From NCBI GenBank assembly GCA_031286585.1, contig JAITUC010000048.1, positions 1-40,879 on the forward strand: DNA of 40,879 nucleotides, read 5' to 3'. The position numbers and the translations under genes were made by a program. The stretch comes from Delftia acidovorans (GTDB lineage: Bacteria > Pseudomonadota > Gammaproteobacteria > Burkholderiales > Burkholderiaceae_C). This document shows, in pieces, positions 24,175-32,301 of this stretch; position 1 is the stretch's first letter; each line of letters opens with the position of its first letter. The notes under the pieces are model-generated. The model was given only the letters and a program-made list of their open reading frames with translations, searched no databases and was not told the origin of the DNA.

Positions 24175-24659
24175 AGATCGTGCTGCGCTGGCCGCAGTGC
24201 AACGATGGCTACCAGGGACCGCTGCCCCGGCCCGTGGTGCTTGATACCAATGTGGTCCTTGACATGCTGATCTTCGACGATCCCCATGTTCCCCCGATCC
24301 GCGAACTGGTGGCGCAGGGCCGGATGCGCTGGATCGCCGACCAGGCCCAGCGCATCGAACTCGAACGCGTGCTGCACTACAGCCAGATCGCGCCGCGCGT
24401 GGCCTTCTACGGCAAGACGGCCGAAGGCGTGCTCTCGGCCTTCGACGGAGCCGTCGAATACGTGGCCGATGCGCCGCGCATCCGCTTTGCCTGCACCGAC
24501 CCGGATGACCAGCATTTCCTGGATCTGGCCAGCCAGCACCAGGCGCTGCTGATCAGCAAGGACAAGGCCGTGCTCAGGCTGCGCAAGCGCGTGGCCAGCC
24601 TGGGTGCCACCGTGGGCAACATCCTGCTGGCTGAACAGGAAGAGGCACTGGCCGCCTGA
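24171..24659 (+). CDS. PIN-domain protein (putative toxin component, PIN_3 type)
   Basis: A 162-aa protein with PIN-nuclease residues: VVLDTNVVLDML (first Asp), a conserved Glu in QAQRIELERVL, and CTDPDDQHFLDLASQHQALLISKDKAVLRL (C-terminal Asp cluster). These acidic residues coordinate Mg for RNA cleavage. No antitoxin gene is adjacent; instead the gene is translationally coupled (ATGA) to an rRNA methyltransferase, so a housekeeping RNA-processing role is as likely as a toxin role. Confidence 0.85.
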   Translation: MKIVLRWPQCNDGYQGPLPRPVVLDTNVVLDMLIFDDPHVPPIRELVAQGRMRWIADQAQRIELERVLHYSQIAPRVAFYGKTAEGVLSAFDGAVEYVADAPRIRFACTDPDDQHFLDLASQHQALLISKDKAVLRLRKRVASLGATVGNILLAEQEEALAA

Positions 24660-24782
24660 AGCCCCCTGTCGCTGTGGTGCGGCAACCACCCAGGCCAGGC
24701 CGGGGTACCGGCGCAGGCGCACCCGCCTTGCCGGCTTTCTCCTAAACTGGCGGCCATGCAGGAGGCGCAAGCCCTTCTGCCA

Positions 24783-24833
24783 GGAGGACGGCCTCCCCCA
24801 CACCGGGACATGCATGCGCCGGGACGACCCGGC
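24783..24833 (+). promoter_or_regulatory. guanidine-II (mini-ykkC) riboswitch
   Basis: Two short hairpins with the diagnostic ACGR loops: GGAGG-ACGG-CCTCC (24783-24796) and GCCGGG-ACGA-CCCGGC (24818-24833), 21 bases apart. The second ends six bases before the AAGGAG Shine-Dalgarno (24839-24844) of a SugE/Gdx-type gene, the classical target. Guanidinium binding to both loops stabilises the hairpins and, in known cases, exposes the ribosome binding site. Confidence 0.9.
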
Positions 24834-24850
24834 TCCACAAGGAGTTTTCC

Positions 24851-25168
24851 ATGGCATGGGTCTATCTGTTGGTGGCGGGGCTGCTCGAAGTGGTCTGGGC
24901 GTTTTCGATGAAGCAATCGCACGGCTTCACGCGGCTGGTGCCCAGCGCCGTCACCATCGTCACCATGATCGCCAGCTTCGGCCTGCTGGCCGTGGCCATG
25001 CGCAGCCTGCCGCTGGGCACGGCCTACACGATCTGGACCGGCATCGGCGCCGTGGGCGCCTTCCTCGTCGGCATCCTGGTCCTGGGCGAGCAGATCAGCG
25101 CCATGCGCATAGGCGCGGCCGTGCTCATCGTCTCGGGCCTGGTGCTGATGAAGCTGTCCTCGGACTGA
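24851..25168 (+). CDS. sugE: small multidrug-resistance family guanidinium exporter (SugE/Gdx)
   Basis: A 105-aa inner-membrane protein with four transmembrane helices and the conserved Glu in helix 1 (VAGLLEVVWAFSMKQSHGFTRL). LPLGTAYTIWTGIGAVGAFLVGILVLGEQ is the family signature; the WAFSMKQS and Gly-rich segments are of the Gdx/SugE subtype rather than EmrE. This subtype exports guanidinium in exchange for protons. The guanidine-II riboswitch directly upstream supports that substrate. Confidence 0.94.
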   Translation: MAWVYLLVAGLLEVVWAFSMKQSHGFTRLVPSAVTIVTMIASFGLLAVAMRSLPLGTAYTIWTGIGAVGAFLVGILVLGEQISAMRIGAAVLIVSGLVLMKLSSD

Positions 25169-25179
25169 GCAGGGCGCCT

Positions 25180-25731
25180 TCAGCGGTCCGCGCCCAGCTC
25201 CAGCGTCAGGCGCAGCATGTCGCGGTGCTGCACGCCGCGCTCCCACAGTTGCGTGGTGTAGTGCTTCAGGAAGAAGTCACGCACGATGCCCGTCACGCGA
25301 AAACCCGCGCGCTGGTAGAAGACCAGCTGGTCGCCGAAGCTGCCCGTGCCGACCTCGATGCGCGGCGCCCGCTGGGAGCGCGCCCATTCGATGGCACGGC
25401 GCAGCAGGGCGCTGCCCAGGCCCCGGTGGTGCAGCGACTCCACCACCGCAATGTTCATCAACTCCCAGGCAGGAGGGCCCGATGCCTCGTCGCCGCTGGC
25501 GCGCAGGGGCACCAGCACGCACATGCCCAGCACTTCGCCGCGCCCGCCGGGACGCGGCAGCTGGCCCTCGCGCTGGAAGGACTCGCGCGCGGCAAAGCAG
25601 GTGGAACCTGCCAGGTAGCCGCGCACCTTCTCCCGCGACGGGTCCGCCGACAGCAGCAGCGGCCACGGCGCCTCGGCCGGGTTCAGCGGCTCTATGTGCC
25701 AGGGTGCGAGAGAAACGGAAGGCGCGGTCAT
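25180..25731 (-). CDS. GNAT-family N-acetyltransferase
   Basis: A 183-aa protein with the acetyl-CoA-binding signature VESLHHRGLGSALLRRAIEWAR (about 97-118, the R-x-x-G-x-G/A pattern) and the C-terminal FGDQLVFYQRAGFRVTGIVRDFF. Substrate unknown. It is convergent with sugE, 11 bases apart, and divergent from the small transcription unit at 25814. Confidence 0.85.
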   Translation of the reverse strand: MTAPSVSLAPWHIEPLNPAEAPWPLLLSADPSREKVRGYLAGSTCFAARESFQREGQLPRPGGRGEVLGMCVLVPLRASGDEASGPPAWELMNIAVVESLHHRGLGSALLRRAIEWARSQRAPRIEVGTGSFGDQLVFYQRAGFRVTGIVRDFFLKHYTTQLWERGVQHRDMLRLTLELGADR

Positions 25732-25813
25732 AAGCCTGAATCATCCCATGTCTGCCATTGGGACAGCGTTGGACGCCACTGCGGAATCTTGACGTGCGCT
25801 TACAACTGTGCGT

Positions 25814-25865
25814 TTGCGCGTCGAGATCTAGTGGTTTATACTTAGAACTAGGGTAAATACTTAGA
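25814..25865 (+). promoter_or_regulatory. sigma-70 promoter with repeats for a small transcription unit
   Basis: TTGCGC (25814-25819), exactly 17 bases, then TATACT (25837-25842). An inverted repeat CTAGT (25828-25832)/ACTAG (25847-25851) straddles the -10, and a direct repeat ATACTTAGA occurs at 25838-25846 and 25857-25865. The region is AT-rich against its surroundings. It suggests a regulated promoter directed to the + strand. Confidence 0.6.
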
Positions 25866-25941
25866 GGGTTTTCCCGACATTCGCGGCAGTTGAGATGCAT
25901 GCCGCCAGTGATTGTTGAGCGTCTCAGTAAGGAAGTTCACC

Positions 25942-26019
25942 ATGCGCCAAGCAATCTATTCCCTGATCGATTTCATCCAAGAAGCTCGCAGCGCCTCGCT
26001 GGAAATCGCCAACCAGTAA
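25942..26019 (+). CDS. small ORF, 25-residue peptide
   Basis: ATG at 25942 is preceded by AAGGAAG at a good distance. It encodes 25 residues beginning MRQAIYSLIDFIQEARSAS, an amphipathic-looking helix, and ends in TAA. A promoter lies ~100 bases upstream and a terminator ~50 bases downstream, so the unit is complete by itself. No family recognised. It may encode a small protein, or the ORF may sit in a ~250-nt regulatory RNA. Confidence 0.5.
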   Translation: MRQAIYSLIDFIQEARSASLEIANQ

Positions 26020-26066
26020 TCCGGTTGGAGGCAGGTGCGCCCTGAAGCGCGCCCACCGATGCGATC

Positions 26067-26104
26067 GCCCCATTGCCGATGATGGCCTTGGGGCTTTTGT
26101 GTTT
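26067..26104 (+). terminator. Rho-independent terminator of the small transcription unit
   Basis: GCCCCA (26067-26072) pairs with TGGGGC (26089-26094), with an inner GCC/GGC pair set, followed by TTTTGTGTTT. It lies between the small ORF and the convergent P450 gene. Confidence 0.75.
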
Positions 26105-26134
26105 CTGGGCCCGGGCATCCGGGCGCGCCGCAGG

Positions 26135-28495
26135 CTACAGACCCAGTACCAGCCGGCCGCCCCTGGCCCTTGAGCAGCAGCTCATCATCTTGGTGCAGGC
26201 CGTGCGCTCGCCGCGCGTGAGCACCATGTCGCGGTGGTCCACCTCGCCTTCGAGCACGGGCACTTCGCAGGACCCGCACAACCCTTCGCGGCAGTCGCTT
26301 TGCACTTCGATCTTCGCGTTGCGCAGGGCGTCCAGCAGCGTCTGGTCGTTGCGCACCTGCAGCACCAGGCCCGATGCGCGCAGTTCGACCTCGAAACCCT
26401 GCTCCCTGGCGGGGTCCAGCGCGCCCACGGTGGAGACGAAATGCTCCACGCGCAGGCTGTCTTCGGGCCAGTGGCGGCTGGCGGCCTCCAGGCCGTCCAG
26501 CATGCGCGCGGGCCCGCAGGCATGGATGCGGGCACCGGCGCGCGGCGTGGCCAGCAGGGCGGCGTAGTCGGCGCGCCGGCCTTCCTGCGCCACGTACAGA
26601 TGCAGCCGGTCGCCATGCTCGGCCTGCAGCCGTGACAGCAGCGCCATGCCCGCGCGGCGCCGCCCGCTGTAGTGGATTTCATAGGACAGGCCCAGCGCCC
26701 TGGCGCGCCGTGCCATGGCCGAGATGGGCGTGATGCCGATGCCGCCGGCCACCAGGATCAGGTGGCTGGCGCCTTCGTCCAGCGGGAAATGGTTGCGCGG
26801 GCCGCGCACCTGCACGGGGGCGCCGCTGCGCAGGTGCTCATGCACCCAGGCGGAGCCGCCACGGCCGTTGGCCTCGCGCAGCACGGCGATCTCGTAGCTG
26901 CCGGTGTCCTGCGGGTCGCCGCACAGCGAGTACTGGCGCGACAGGCCCGTGTCGCCGCATTGCAGGTCGATGTGCGCGCCCGGCGTCCAGCGCGGCAGGG
27001 GGTGGCCATCGGCGGCCTCCAGGCGCAGGCGCAGCACGCCGTCGGCGGCGGGCTCGGCCTCGGCCACGACCATGGGCCGGCTGGCGCCGCCCTGCAGGGC
27101 TTCACCGATGCGCACGGGCTGGCGCGCCTGCAGCAGGGCGGGACGGGCGCGCTCGGGGTTGAGGGCGGGGTCCCACTCCACCCACAGGTGCTCGGGGCCC
27201 CGGAACGAGGTGTTGGGCACGTAGGTGAACCGCTGCTCGGCCAGCCGCATGTGGGGAAGGCGGCGCGTGAACTCCTCCAGGAAGATCTGCATCTCCATGC
27301 GCGCCAGGTTCTTGCCCATGCACTGGTGCGAGCCGTAGCCGAAGGTCAGGTGGTCGCCGGCGTTGTCGCGGTGGATGTCGAAGAAGTCGGCATCGGCGAA
27401 ATGCCGCTCGTCGTGGTTGGCCGACGAGGTCACGATGAGCAGCTTCGAGCCCGCCGGCACGGCCACGCCGCCGATCACCACGTCGCGCGTGGCCAGGCGC
27501 CGCCAGGCGGCCACCGAGCCGTTGTGGCGCAGGCATTCCTCCACGGCGTTGGGGATCAGCGCGGGGTTCTCGCAGATCTGCTTCCAGGCGCCCGGATGCT
27601 GCAGCAGCAGCTTGACGGCGTTGGCCGTGGCATTGGCCGTGGTCTCGTGCGCGGCCACGATGCCGGCCATCATCATGGAGTGCAGGTAGGAGTCGGTGAC
27701 GACCTCGGGAAGCTCCCTTTGCTTGCGGATGCCGTATTGCATCCAGCCCGGCGCGTCGGGGTTCTCGCGCATCTTGGCCAGCACCTTGCCGGCCAGCTGC
27801 CAGAAGTTGCCCACCGCATGGGCCACGGCCACCTGCTGCTCGGGCCGGGGCCGGCCCCAGGTGTTGACGGTGTGGGCGATGGAGTATTCGCGCAGCCGGT
27901 CCATGTCCTCCTCGGGCACGCCCAGGAAATGCAGGGCCACGGTCAGCGGCACTTCCCACAGCATCTGGTCCACGAGGTCGGCGCGGCCGTCGTCGATGAA
28001 GCGGTCCACATAGGCGCGCGCCAGCTCGCGCACCATGGGCTCGTGGTGGCGCAGCGCCTCGGGCGTGAACGGGTCCATCAGCGCGCGGCGGCGCGGCATG
28101 TGAGCGGGCTCGTCCTCGTTGACCAGGGTGCGGTTCAGCGCGAAGCCATACGAGGCCAGCACGGCATTGGCCTCCTCGCCCGTGGGCGTGATCTTCTCCA
28201 GCGCGATCGAGGGGCTGAAGGCGATGTTGTCGCGGAATACCGCCTTGATGTCGTCGAAGCGCGTGACCACCCAGTAGCCCAGCTGCGGGCTGTAGAACAC
28301 CGGTTCCTGCTCGCGCGCCCAGCGCACATATTCGGGCGGGTCCTGCTGGTAGCCGTCGCTGAACGGGTCGAAGGCCGCCGCGCCGGCACTGACGGGGCTG
28401 CCCGTGGGGCCGGTCTGGCCACTGGACTGGCGGTGGTCGAAGGGGCAGCGCGCGGAGGCGGCCGGGGAGGTGATGGATGCGGCGGAGGCAGTCAT
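26135..28495 (-). CDS. self-sufficient cytochrome P450 (CYP116B-type P450-reductase fusion)
   Basis: A 786-aa three-domain monooxygenase. The P450 domain (about 1-455) has the I-helix AAHETTANAT, the ExxR helix EECLR and the heme loop FGYGSHQCMGKNLA with Cys392 as heme ligand. The FMN reductase domain (about 465-690) has RQYSLCG for FMN and VAGGIGITPISAMA for NADPH. The C-terminal plant-type [2Fe-2S] domain has CREGLCGSC and a final Cys in MMSCCSRARGG. All redox partners in one chain define the P450RhF/CYP116B class, which oxidises herbicide-like and aromatic compounds. 27 bases downstream of a TctC gene. Confidence 0.95.
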   Translation of the reverse strand: MTASAASITSPAASARCPFDHRQSSGQTGPTGSPVSAGAAAFDPFSDGYQQDPPEYVRWAREQEPVFYSPQLGYWVVTRFDDIKAVFRDNIAFSPSIALEKITPTGEEANAVLASYGFALNRTLVNEDEPAHMPRRRALMDPFTPEALRHHEPMVRELARAYVDRFIDDGRADLVDQMLWEVPLTVALHFLGVPEEDMDRLREYSIAHTVNTWGRPRPEQQVAVAHAVGNFWQLAGKVLAKMRENPDAPGWMQYGIRKQRELPEVVTDSYLHSMMMAGIVAAHETTANATANAVKLLLQHPGAWKQICENPALIPNAVEECLRHNGSVAAWRRLATRDVVIGGVAVPAGSKLLIVTSSANHDERHFADADFFDIHRDNAGDHLTFGYGSHQCMGKNLARMEMQIFLEEFTRRLPHMRLAEQRFTYVPNTSFRGPEHLWVEWDPALNPERARPALLQARQPVRIGEALQGGASRPMVVAEAEPAADGVLRLRLEAADGHPLPRWTPGAHIDLQCGDTGLSRQYSLCGDPQDTGSYEIAVLREANGRGGSAWVHEHLRSGAPVQVRGPRNHFPLDEGASHLILVAGGIGITPISAMARRARALGLSYEIHYSGRRRAGMALLSRLQAEHGDRLHLYVAQEGRRADYAALLATPRAGARIHACGPARMLDGLEAASRHWPEDSLRVEHFVSTVGALDPAREQGFEVELRASGLVLQVRNDQTLLDALRNAKIEVQSDCREGLCGSCEVPVLEGEVDHRDMVLTRGERTACTKMMSCCSRARGGRLVLGL

Positions 28496-28522
28496 GGCAG
28501 GTTCGCAGGCAGGCGCGGAGGG

Positions 28523-29503
28523 TCAATCCAGAGTGATGTTCTGGTCGCGGATCAGCTTGTGCCAGCGCGTGCTTTCGCTGGCCAGCAGCGCGGCGAACTG
28601 CTCGGGCGTGTTGCCCACGGGCTCCACGCCGAAATCGACGAGCTTCTGGCGCACGGCGGGCTCGTTGATCGCGGCCACGACCTGCTTGTGCAGGGCCGCG
28701 ATGACGGGTGCCGGGGTTCTGGCGGGCGCCACCAGCCCCACCAGGGCGGCGGCCTGCACCTTGGGCAGCCCCAGTTCGGCGAAGGTGGGCACGTCGGGCA
28801 ACTGGGGCAGGCGCGTGGCGTTGGCCACGGCCAGCGGGCGGACCTTGCCGCCCTTGATGAAGCCTGCGCCCGCGGCCAGGTCCACCATCATCATGGGCAC
28901 CTGGCCGCCGGCCACGTCGCCCAGGGCCGGCGCCGCGCCCTTGTAGGGCGCGTGCACCAGCTTCAGGCCGGCCTCCACCCTGAGCAGTTCCATGGCCAGG
29001 TGGTGCGGGCTGCCGGCGCCGGCCGAGGCGTAGTTCACGCCGTCCTTGCTGGTGCGCGCCTGGGCCAGGAAGTCCCTGGCGCTGGCGGCGGCCAGGCCGG
29101 GGCCGGCCACCAGGATCATCGGGAAGCGGCCCATCAGCGTGACCGGCGCCAGGTCCCTGGCGGGGTGGTAGCTGAGGCTCTTGTAGAGCACGGGATTGAA
29201 GACCAGGGTGCCGTTGTCGGCCGACAGCACGGTGTAGCCATCGGCGGCGGCGCGCGCGGTTTCCGAGGCGCCTATGGCCGTGTTGCCGCCCGGGCGGTTG
29301 TCCACCACGATGGGCTGGTGCACCTGGGCGCCCCAGGCCTGGCCGATGGTGCGGGCCAGGAAGTCCGAGCCGCCGCCGGCCGCGTAGGGAACGATCCAGC
29401 GCACGTTCCTGCTGGGGAATCCGTCCTGGGCCAGCGCGCCGGGCAGGGCGGCGGCCGATAGCAGGCCTGCGGCCAGTGCGGTGAGGAAAGGGCGCTTGTG
29501 CAT
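28523..29503 (-). CDS. tripartite tricarboxylate transporter (Bug/TctC) solute-binding protein
   Basis: A 326-aa periplasmic protein with a signal peptide (about 1-25, ending GALAQ). The Bug-family blocks are visible: VRWIVPYAAGGGSDFLARTIGQ, VVDNRPGGNTAIGA and VNYASAGAGSPHHLAMELL. Start MHKRPFLTAL chosen for the signal peptide. No tctA/tctB membrane partners lie in the window, which is common for the many orphan Bug proteins of Burkholderiales. It is the first gene of a likely two-gene operon with the P450 and is divergent from an IclR regulator, so its ligand may be the P450 substrate. Confidence 0.93.
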   Translation of the reverse strand: MHKRPFLTALAAGLLSAAALPGALAQDGFPSRNVRWIVPYAAGGGSDFLARTIGQAWGAQVHQPIVVDNRPGGNTAIGASETARAAADGYTVLSADNGTLVFNPVLYKSLSYHPARDLAPVTLMGRFPMILVAGPGLAAASARDFLAQARTSKDGVNYASAGAGSPHHLAMELLRVEAGLKLVHAPYKGAAPALGDVAGGQVPMMMVDLAAGAGFIKGGKVRPLAVANATRLPQLPDVPTFAELGLPKVQAAALVGLVAPARTPAPVIAALHKQVVAAINEPAVRQKLVDFGVEPVGNTPEQFAALLASESTRWHKLIRDQNITLD

Positions 29504-29550
29504 GGGGCTTGTCTCCGGTGAGGCCTGGGGGGAATCCATGGAATCTTGTT

Positions 29551-29577
29551 TTGCGTAATTTTTCTACGCATTGCGTA
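29551..29577. promoter_or_regulatory. candidate operator between tctC-P450 and iclR
   Basis: Perfect palindrome TACGCA-T-TGCGTA (29565-29577), flanked by TTTTC and AAAAA, plus an additional half-site TTGCGTAA (29551-29558). It sits in the AT-rich divergent promoter, the expected place for an IclR-family operator. Confidence 0.6.
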
Positions 29578-29664
29578 AAAATACCGCCCGGGATTACCCG
29601 CAAGCTGCGGCACAATGCCCCGCCAGCCTTTAAAAACAGGCCTTTCCAGACCCGTCCTGCCGCC

Positions 29665-30489
29665 ATGACTTCCTCCGTTACGCCCGAGATCGACGAGCCC
29701 GCGCCGCAGCGCGAAAGGCGCCAGCGCGTGCAGGCCGCCGAGACCTGCCTGGCCGTGCTCAAGGCGCTGGCCACGCTGGGCGGGCGCGCCAGCCTGACGG
29801 CGATTGCGGGCGCAGTGGAAGAAAGCCCGGCCAAGGTCCACCGCTACCTGGCCAGCCTGATGGCCGAGGGGCTGGTGGAGCAGGACCGCGGCGGCACGCA
29901 GTACGCGCTGGCGGCCGAGGCCATGCGCGTGGGCCTGGCCGCCATGCGCCAGTCCGACCCCATCCGCCTGGCCGAGCCGGCCCTGCTGCACCTGCGCGAG
30001 GCCTTGCAGGTCACCAGCTTCGTGGCCGTGATGGGCAACCTGGGGCCGACCATCGTGCGCTTCGAGGAGCCGGGCCTGCCGGTCACCGTCAATGTGCGCG
30101 TGGGCTCGGTGATGTCGCTGCTGTGGTCGGCCACGGGGCGCGCCTTCTTCGCCTTCATGGACGACGATGCCCGCGTGAACGCGCTGCTGGCCCGCGAGCT
30201 GGCCGAGGCGCCGGCCGCACGGCGCGCGCTGCTCGATGGCGAGGACCCGCTGGGCACGCTGCGCCGCGAGATCCGCGCTGCGGGCTGCGCCTCGGTACGC
30301 GATGTCAACCTGCCGGGCATCAGCGCCGTTGCGGTGCCGCTGCACGACTACACGGGCCATGTGGTGGGCGTGCTGTGCGCGCTGGGCGCCAGCGGCGGCT
30401 TCGACCCGGACCCGCAGGGTGCGGTGGCCCGGGCCCTGCGCGCGGAGGCCGTGCGCGTCAGCGCCTCCCTGGGCTATCTGTCCGCCTGA
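29665..30489 (+). CDS. IclR-family transcriptional regulator (P450 locus)
   Basis: A 274-aa regulator. The N-terminal winged helix (about 27-85: AETCLAVLKALATLGGRASLTAIAGAVEESPAKVHRYLASLMAEGLVEQD) is followed by the IclR effector domain (about 100-270). The start MTSSVTPEIDEP is chosen because the preceding 52 in-frame codons lie in the promoter. Divergent from tctC-P450 with a palindrome between them, so probably their regulator. Convergent with the kinase-like gene at 30499. Confidence 0.92.
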   Translation: MTSSVTPEIDEPAPQRERRQRVQAAETCLAVLKALATLGGRASLTAIAGAVEESPAKVHRYLASLMAEGLVEQDRGGTQYALAAEAMRVGLAAMRQSDPIRLAEPALLHLREALQVTSFVAVMGNLGPTIVRFEEPGLPVTVNVRVGSVMSLLWSATGRAFFAFMDDDARVNALLARELAEAPAARRALLDGEDPLGTLRREIRAAGCASVRDVNLPGISAVAVPLHDYTGHVVGVLCALGASGGFDPDPQGAVARALRAEAVRVSASLGYLSA

Positions 30490-30498
30490 GCCTGCGCG

Positions 30499-31323
30499 CT
30501 ACGGCGTCACCAGCGCATAGGCCATTCGCACGCGCTGCATGTCGCGGCCCAGACGGCGGCTTTCGGGCAGGCGGCGCACCCAGGCCAGCTGTTCCACGGT
30601 GCGCGCCATCAGGGCGCGGGTTTCGGGCTCCATGGACTGCACGAAATCCTGCCAGGCCGCGCGCGCGGCCGGCATGGCGCCGGCCTGCGCCAGTATCCAG
30701 GCCGTGGAGTGGGCGTAGCACAGGGCATCGCGCACGCGGCACAGCGGCAGGGGAAGGTGGGCCGCGGGGTCGTCCTCGAAGTCGATGAAGCCGATCACGC
30801 CATCGGCACAGCAGACCATGTTGCGCGCAAAGGCCTGGCTCAGGCAGTCGCCGCTGCCGTGCACCTGCTGCAGCGTCTGCAGGCCCTGCAGCCACAGCGC
30901 CAGCGTGCTGCCATCACCCCGGGGCAGGGCAGCCTCCATGGCATTGCCCAGCGAGGGCGCCTCCACGCCGGGGCTGCCCAGGTGGCGCATGGCAAAGCCG
31001 TCCTCGCATTCGGCCAGCACGGCAGGCACGCGCAGGCCGCGCTGCGCCAGCTGGCGCAGGCGGCGTACCTCGGTGCGGATGGCTTCGTGTCCGCCGGGGT
31101 TGGGCACGGGCCGCAGCACGGGCAGGCGCAGGCACAGGGCGAGCAGGGCCAGCGCGCGATAGCGCCATGCCGGGTTGCTGGCGCCCGCGCGCTTGACCCA
31201 GATGGTTTCGTCTTCCCGGTCATAGCGCTGGATGCTGAGGGGCTGGCTCAGCACATGGGCGCGCAAAAAGGCGTCGTAGTCTGGCGGCTCGGGAGGCGGG
31301 GCGGCGGAGAACGGTTCGGACAC
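30499..31323 (-). CDS. BUD32/lipopolysaccharide-kinase-like protein
   Basis: About 274 aa, probably starting at GTG 31323 (VSEPFSAAPPPEPPDYDAFLRAHVL); the longer open frame crosses the promoter of the divergent iclR. Kinase-fold traces: IWVKRAG (ATP-binding Lys), HGSGDCLSQAFARNMV (catalytic-loop-like, His-x-x-Gly-Asp...Asn) and VIGFIDFEDDP (metal-binding Asp, replacing DFG). This resembles the small phosphotransferases related to InaA/RIO/BUD32. Substrate unknown. Confidence 0.65.
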   Translation of the reverse strand: MSEPFSAAPPPEPPDYDAFLRAHVLSQPLSIQRYDREDETIWVKRAGASNPAWRYRALALLALCLRLPVLRPVPNPGGHEAIRTEVRRLRQLAQRGLRVPAVLAECEDGFAMRHLGSPGVEAPSLGNAMEAALPRGDGSTLALWLQGLQTLQQVHGSGDCLSQAFARNMVCCADGVIGFIDFEDDPAAHLPLPLCRVRDALCYAHSTAWILAQAGAMPAARAAWQDFVQSMEPETRALMARTVEQLAWVRRLPESRRLGRDMQRVRMAYALVTP

Positions 31324-31476
31324 GGCAGGCTCTGGAAAGTGAGTGGCTGGCGCGCAACGCCAGCCGGATGCGGCGATTGTGCCGTGCCAGGACTTGCCGC
31401 CTGCGCCGGCCGGCAGGTACGCCAGGGTTTGCACTGCGGCAAGGCCGGTGGATTTGCCGTCCGGCAGCCGGAAAAT

Positions 31477-31492
31477 TGAGACAATCGTTTCA
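31477..31492. promoter_or_regulatory. candidate IclR operator, motif GAGAC-N6-TTCA
   Basis: TGAGACAATCGTTTCA is an imperfect palindrome (TGAGAC/GTTTCA) 26 bases before the iclR ATG. The same GAGAC-N6-TTCA pattern occurs three times in the thiolase/ligase divergent promoter (36547, 36567 on the minus strand, 36663). Confidence 0.6.
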
Positions 31493-31517
31493 TCTTTAGC
31501 CGTGCCGAAAACCATTC

Positions 31518-32300
31518 ATGAACACAGAAGACAGTGGCAAGCTGGTGGCGGCCCTGGTGCGCGGCATCTCCGTGCTCCAGTGCTTTTCCAACAAGCACCA
31601 GGAACTCAGCGCCCGTGAACTGATGGACATGACGGGCCTGCCCAAGCCCACGCTGTTCCGCCTGATCGACACCCTGTGCGAACTGAACCTGATGCGCTAC
31701 TCCGAGCGCCTGTCCAAGTACGTGCCGGGCGTGGGGCTGCTGAACCTGTCCTCGCCCGTGCTGGCGCGCATGCACATGCGCCAGTTCGCGCGGCCGCACA
31801 TGCAGGAGCTGGCCAATCACCTGGAGGGCCAGATCCAGCTGGCCGTGGGCCACGGCCGCCAGCTGTGCCTGGTGGAGCTGGCCAACGGCCTGACCAACAA
31901 GGTCTTCCTGCCCGAGATCGGCGTGCACATCTCGCTGTCGCGCACGGCCACGGGCCGCGCCTACCTGCTGAGCCTGCCCGAGGACGAGCGCGAAGCCTTC
32001 ATCGCCGAGCTGCAGGCCAGCGACCCCGCACGCGCCCAGCAACTGCGCGAGCGGCTGGACGATGCGCGACGCGATCTGGCCGAGCATGGCTTTTGCCGCA
32101 GCCACGGCGACCTGCACCGCGAGATCCAGTCCATTGCCGTGCCCATGTCAACGGCCCAGGACGGCGAGTACTGGGTGTTCTCGGTCTCCCTGCCCATCTA
32201 CAGCCCGCAGAGCCGCGCGCTGGAAAGCGATGCCGGGCCGCGCCTGATCACGCTGGTGCGCCTGGTCGAAGGCATGCTGGGCGCCTCCAGCCTCTCGTGA
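31518..32300 (+). CDS. IclR-family transcriptional regulator (acyl-CoA locus)
   Basis: A 260-aa IclR regulator. The winged helix spans about 8-70 (LVAALVRGISVLQCFSNKHQELSARELMDMTGLPKPTLFRLIDTLCELNLM), with the effector-binding domain from about 85. It is adjacent to and convergent with the CaiB-like gene (one base between stops), and 4 kb from the thiolase/ligase promoter that shares its putative operator motif. Likely regulator of the acyl-CoA cluster. The effector is probably an acid or CoA ester of that pathway (inference). Confidence 0.92.
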   Translation: MNTEDSGKLVAALVRGISVLQCFSNKHQELSARELMDMTGLPKPTLFRLIDTLCELNLMRYSERLSKYVPGVGLLNLSSPVLARMHMRQFARPHMQELANHLEGQIQLAVGHGRQLCLVELANGLTNKVFLPEIGVHISLSRTATGRAYLLSLPEDEREAFIAELQASDPARAQQLRERLDDARRDLAEHGFCRSHGDLHREIQSIAVPMSTAQDGEYWVFSVSLPIYSPQSRALESDAGPRLITLVRLVEGMLGASSLS

Positions 32301-32301
32301 A

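Noticed and set aside
24660..24760. Terminator or promoter between the PIN gene and the riboswitch
   Set aside because: Only a short GTGGT/ACCAC hairpin without a T-run, and no properly spaced -35/-10 pair.
26672..29461. 929-codon + strand open frame opposite the P450 and tctC genes
   Set aside because: Low-complexity His/Gly/Ala translation typical of an antisense shadow; both minus-strand genes are well supported.
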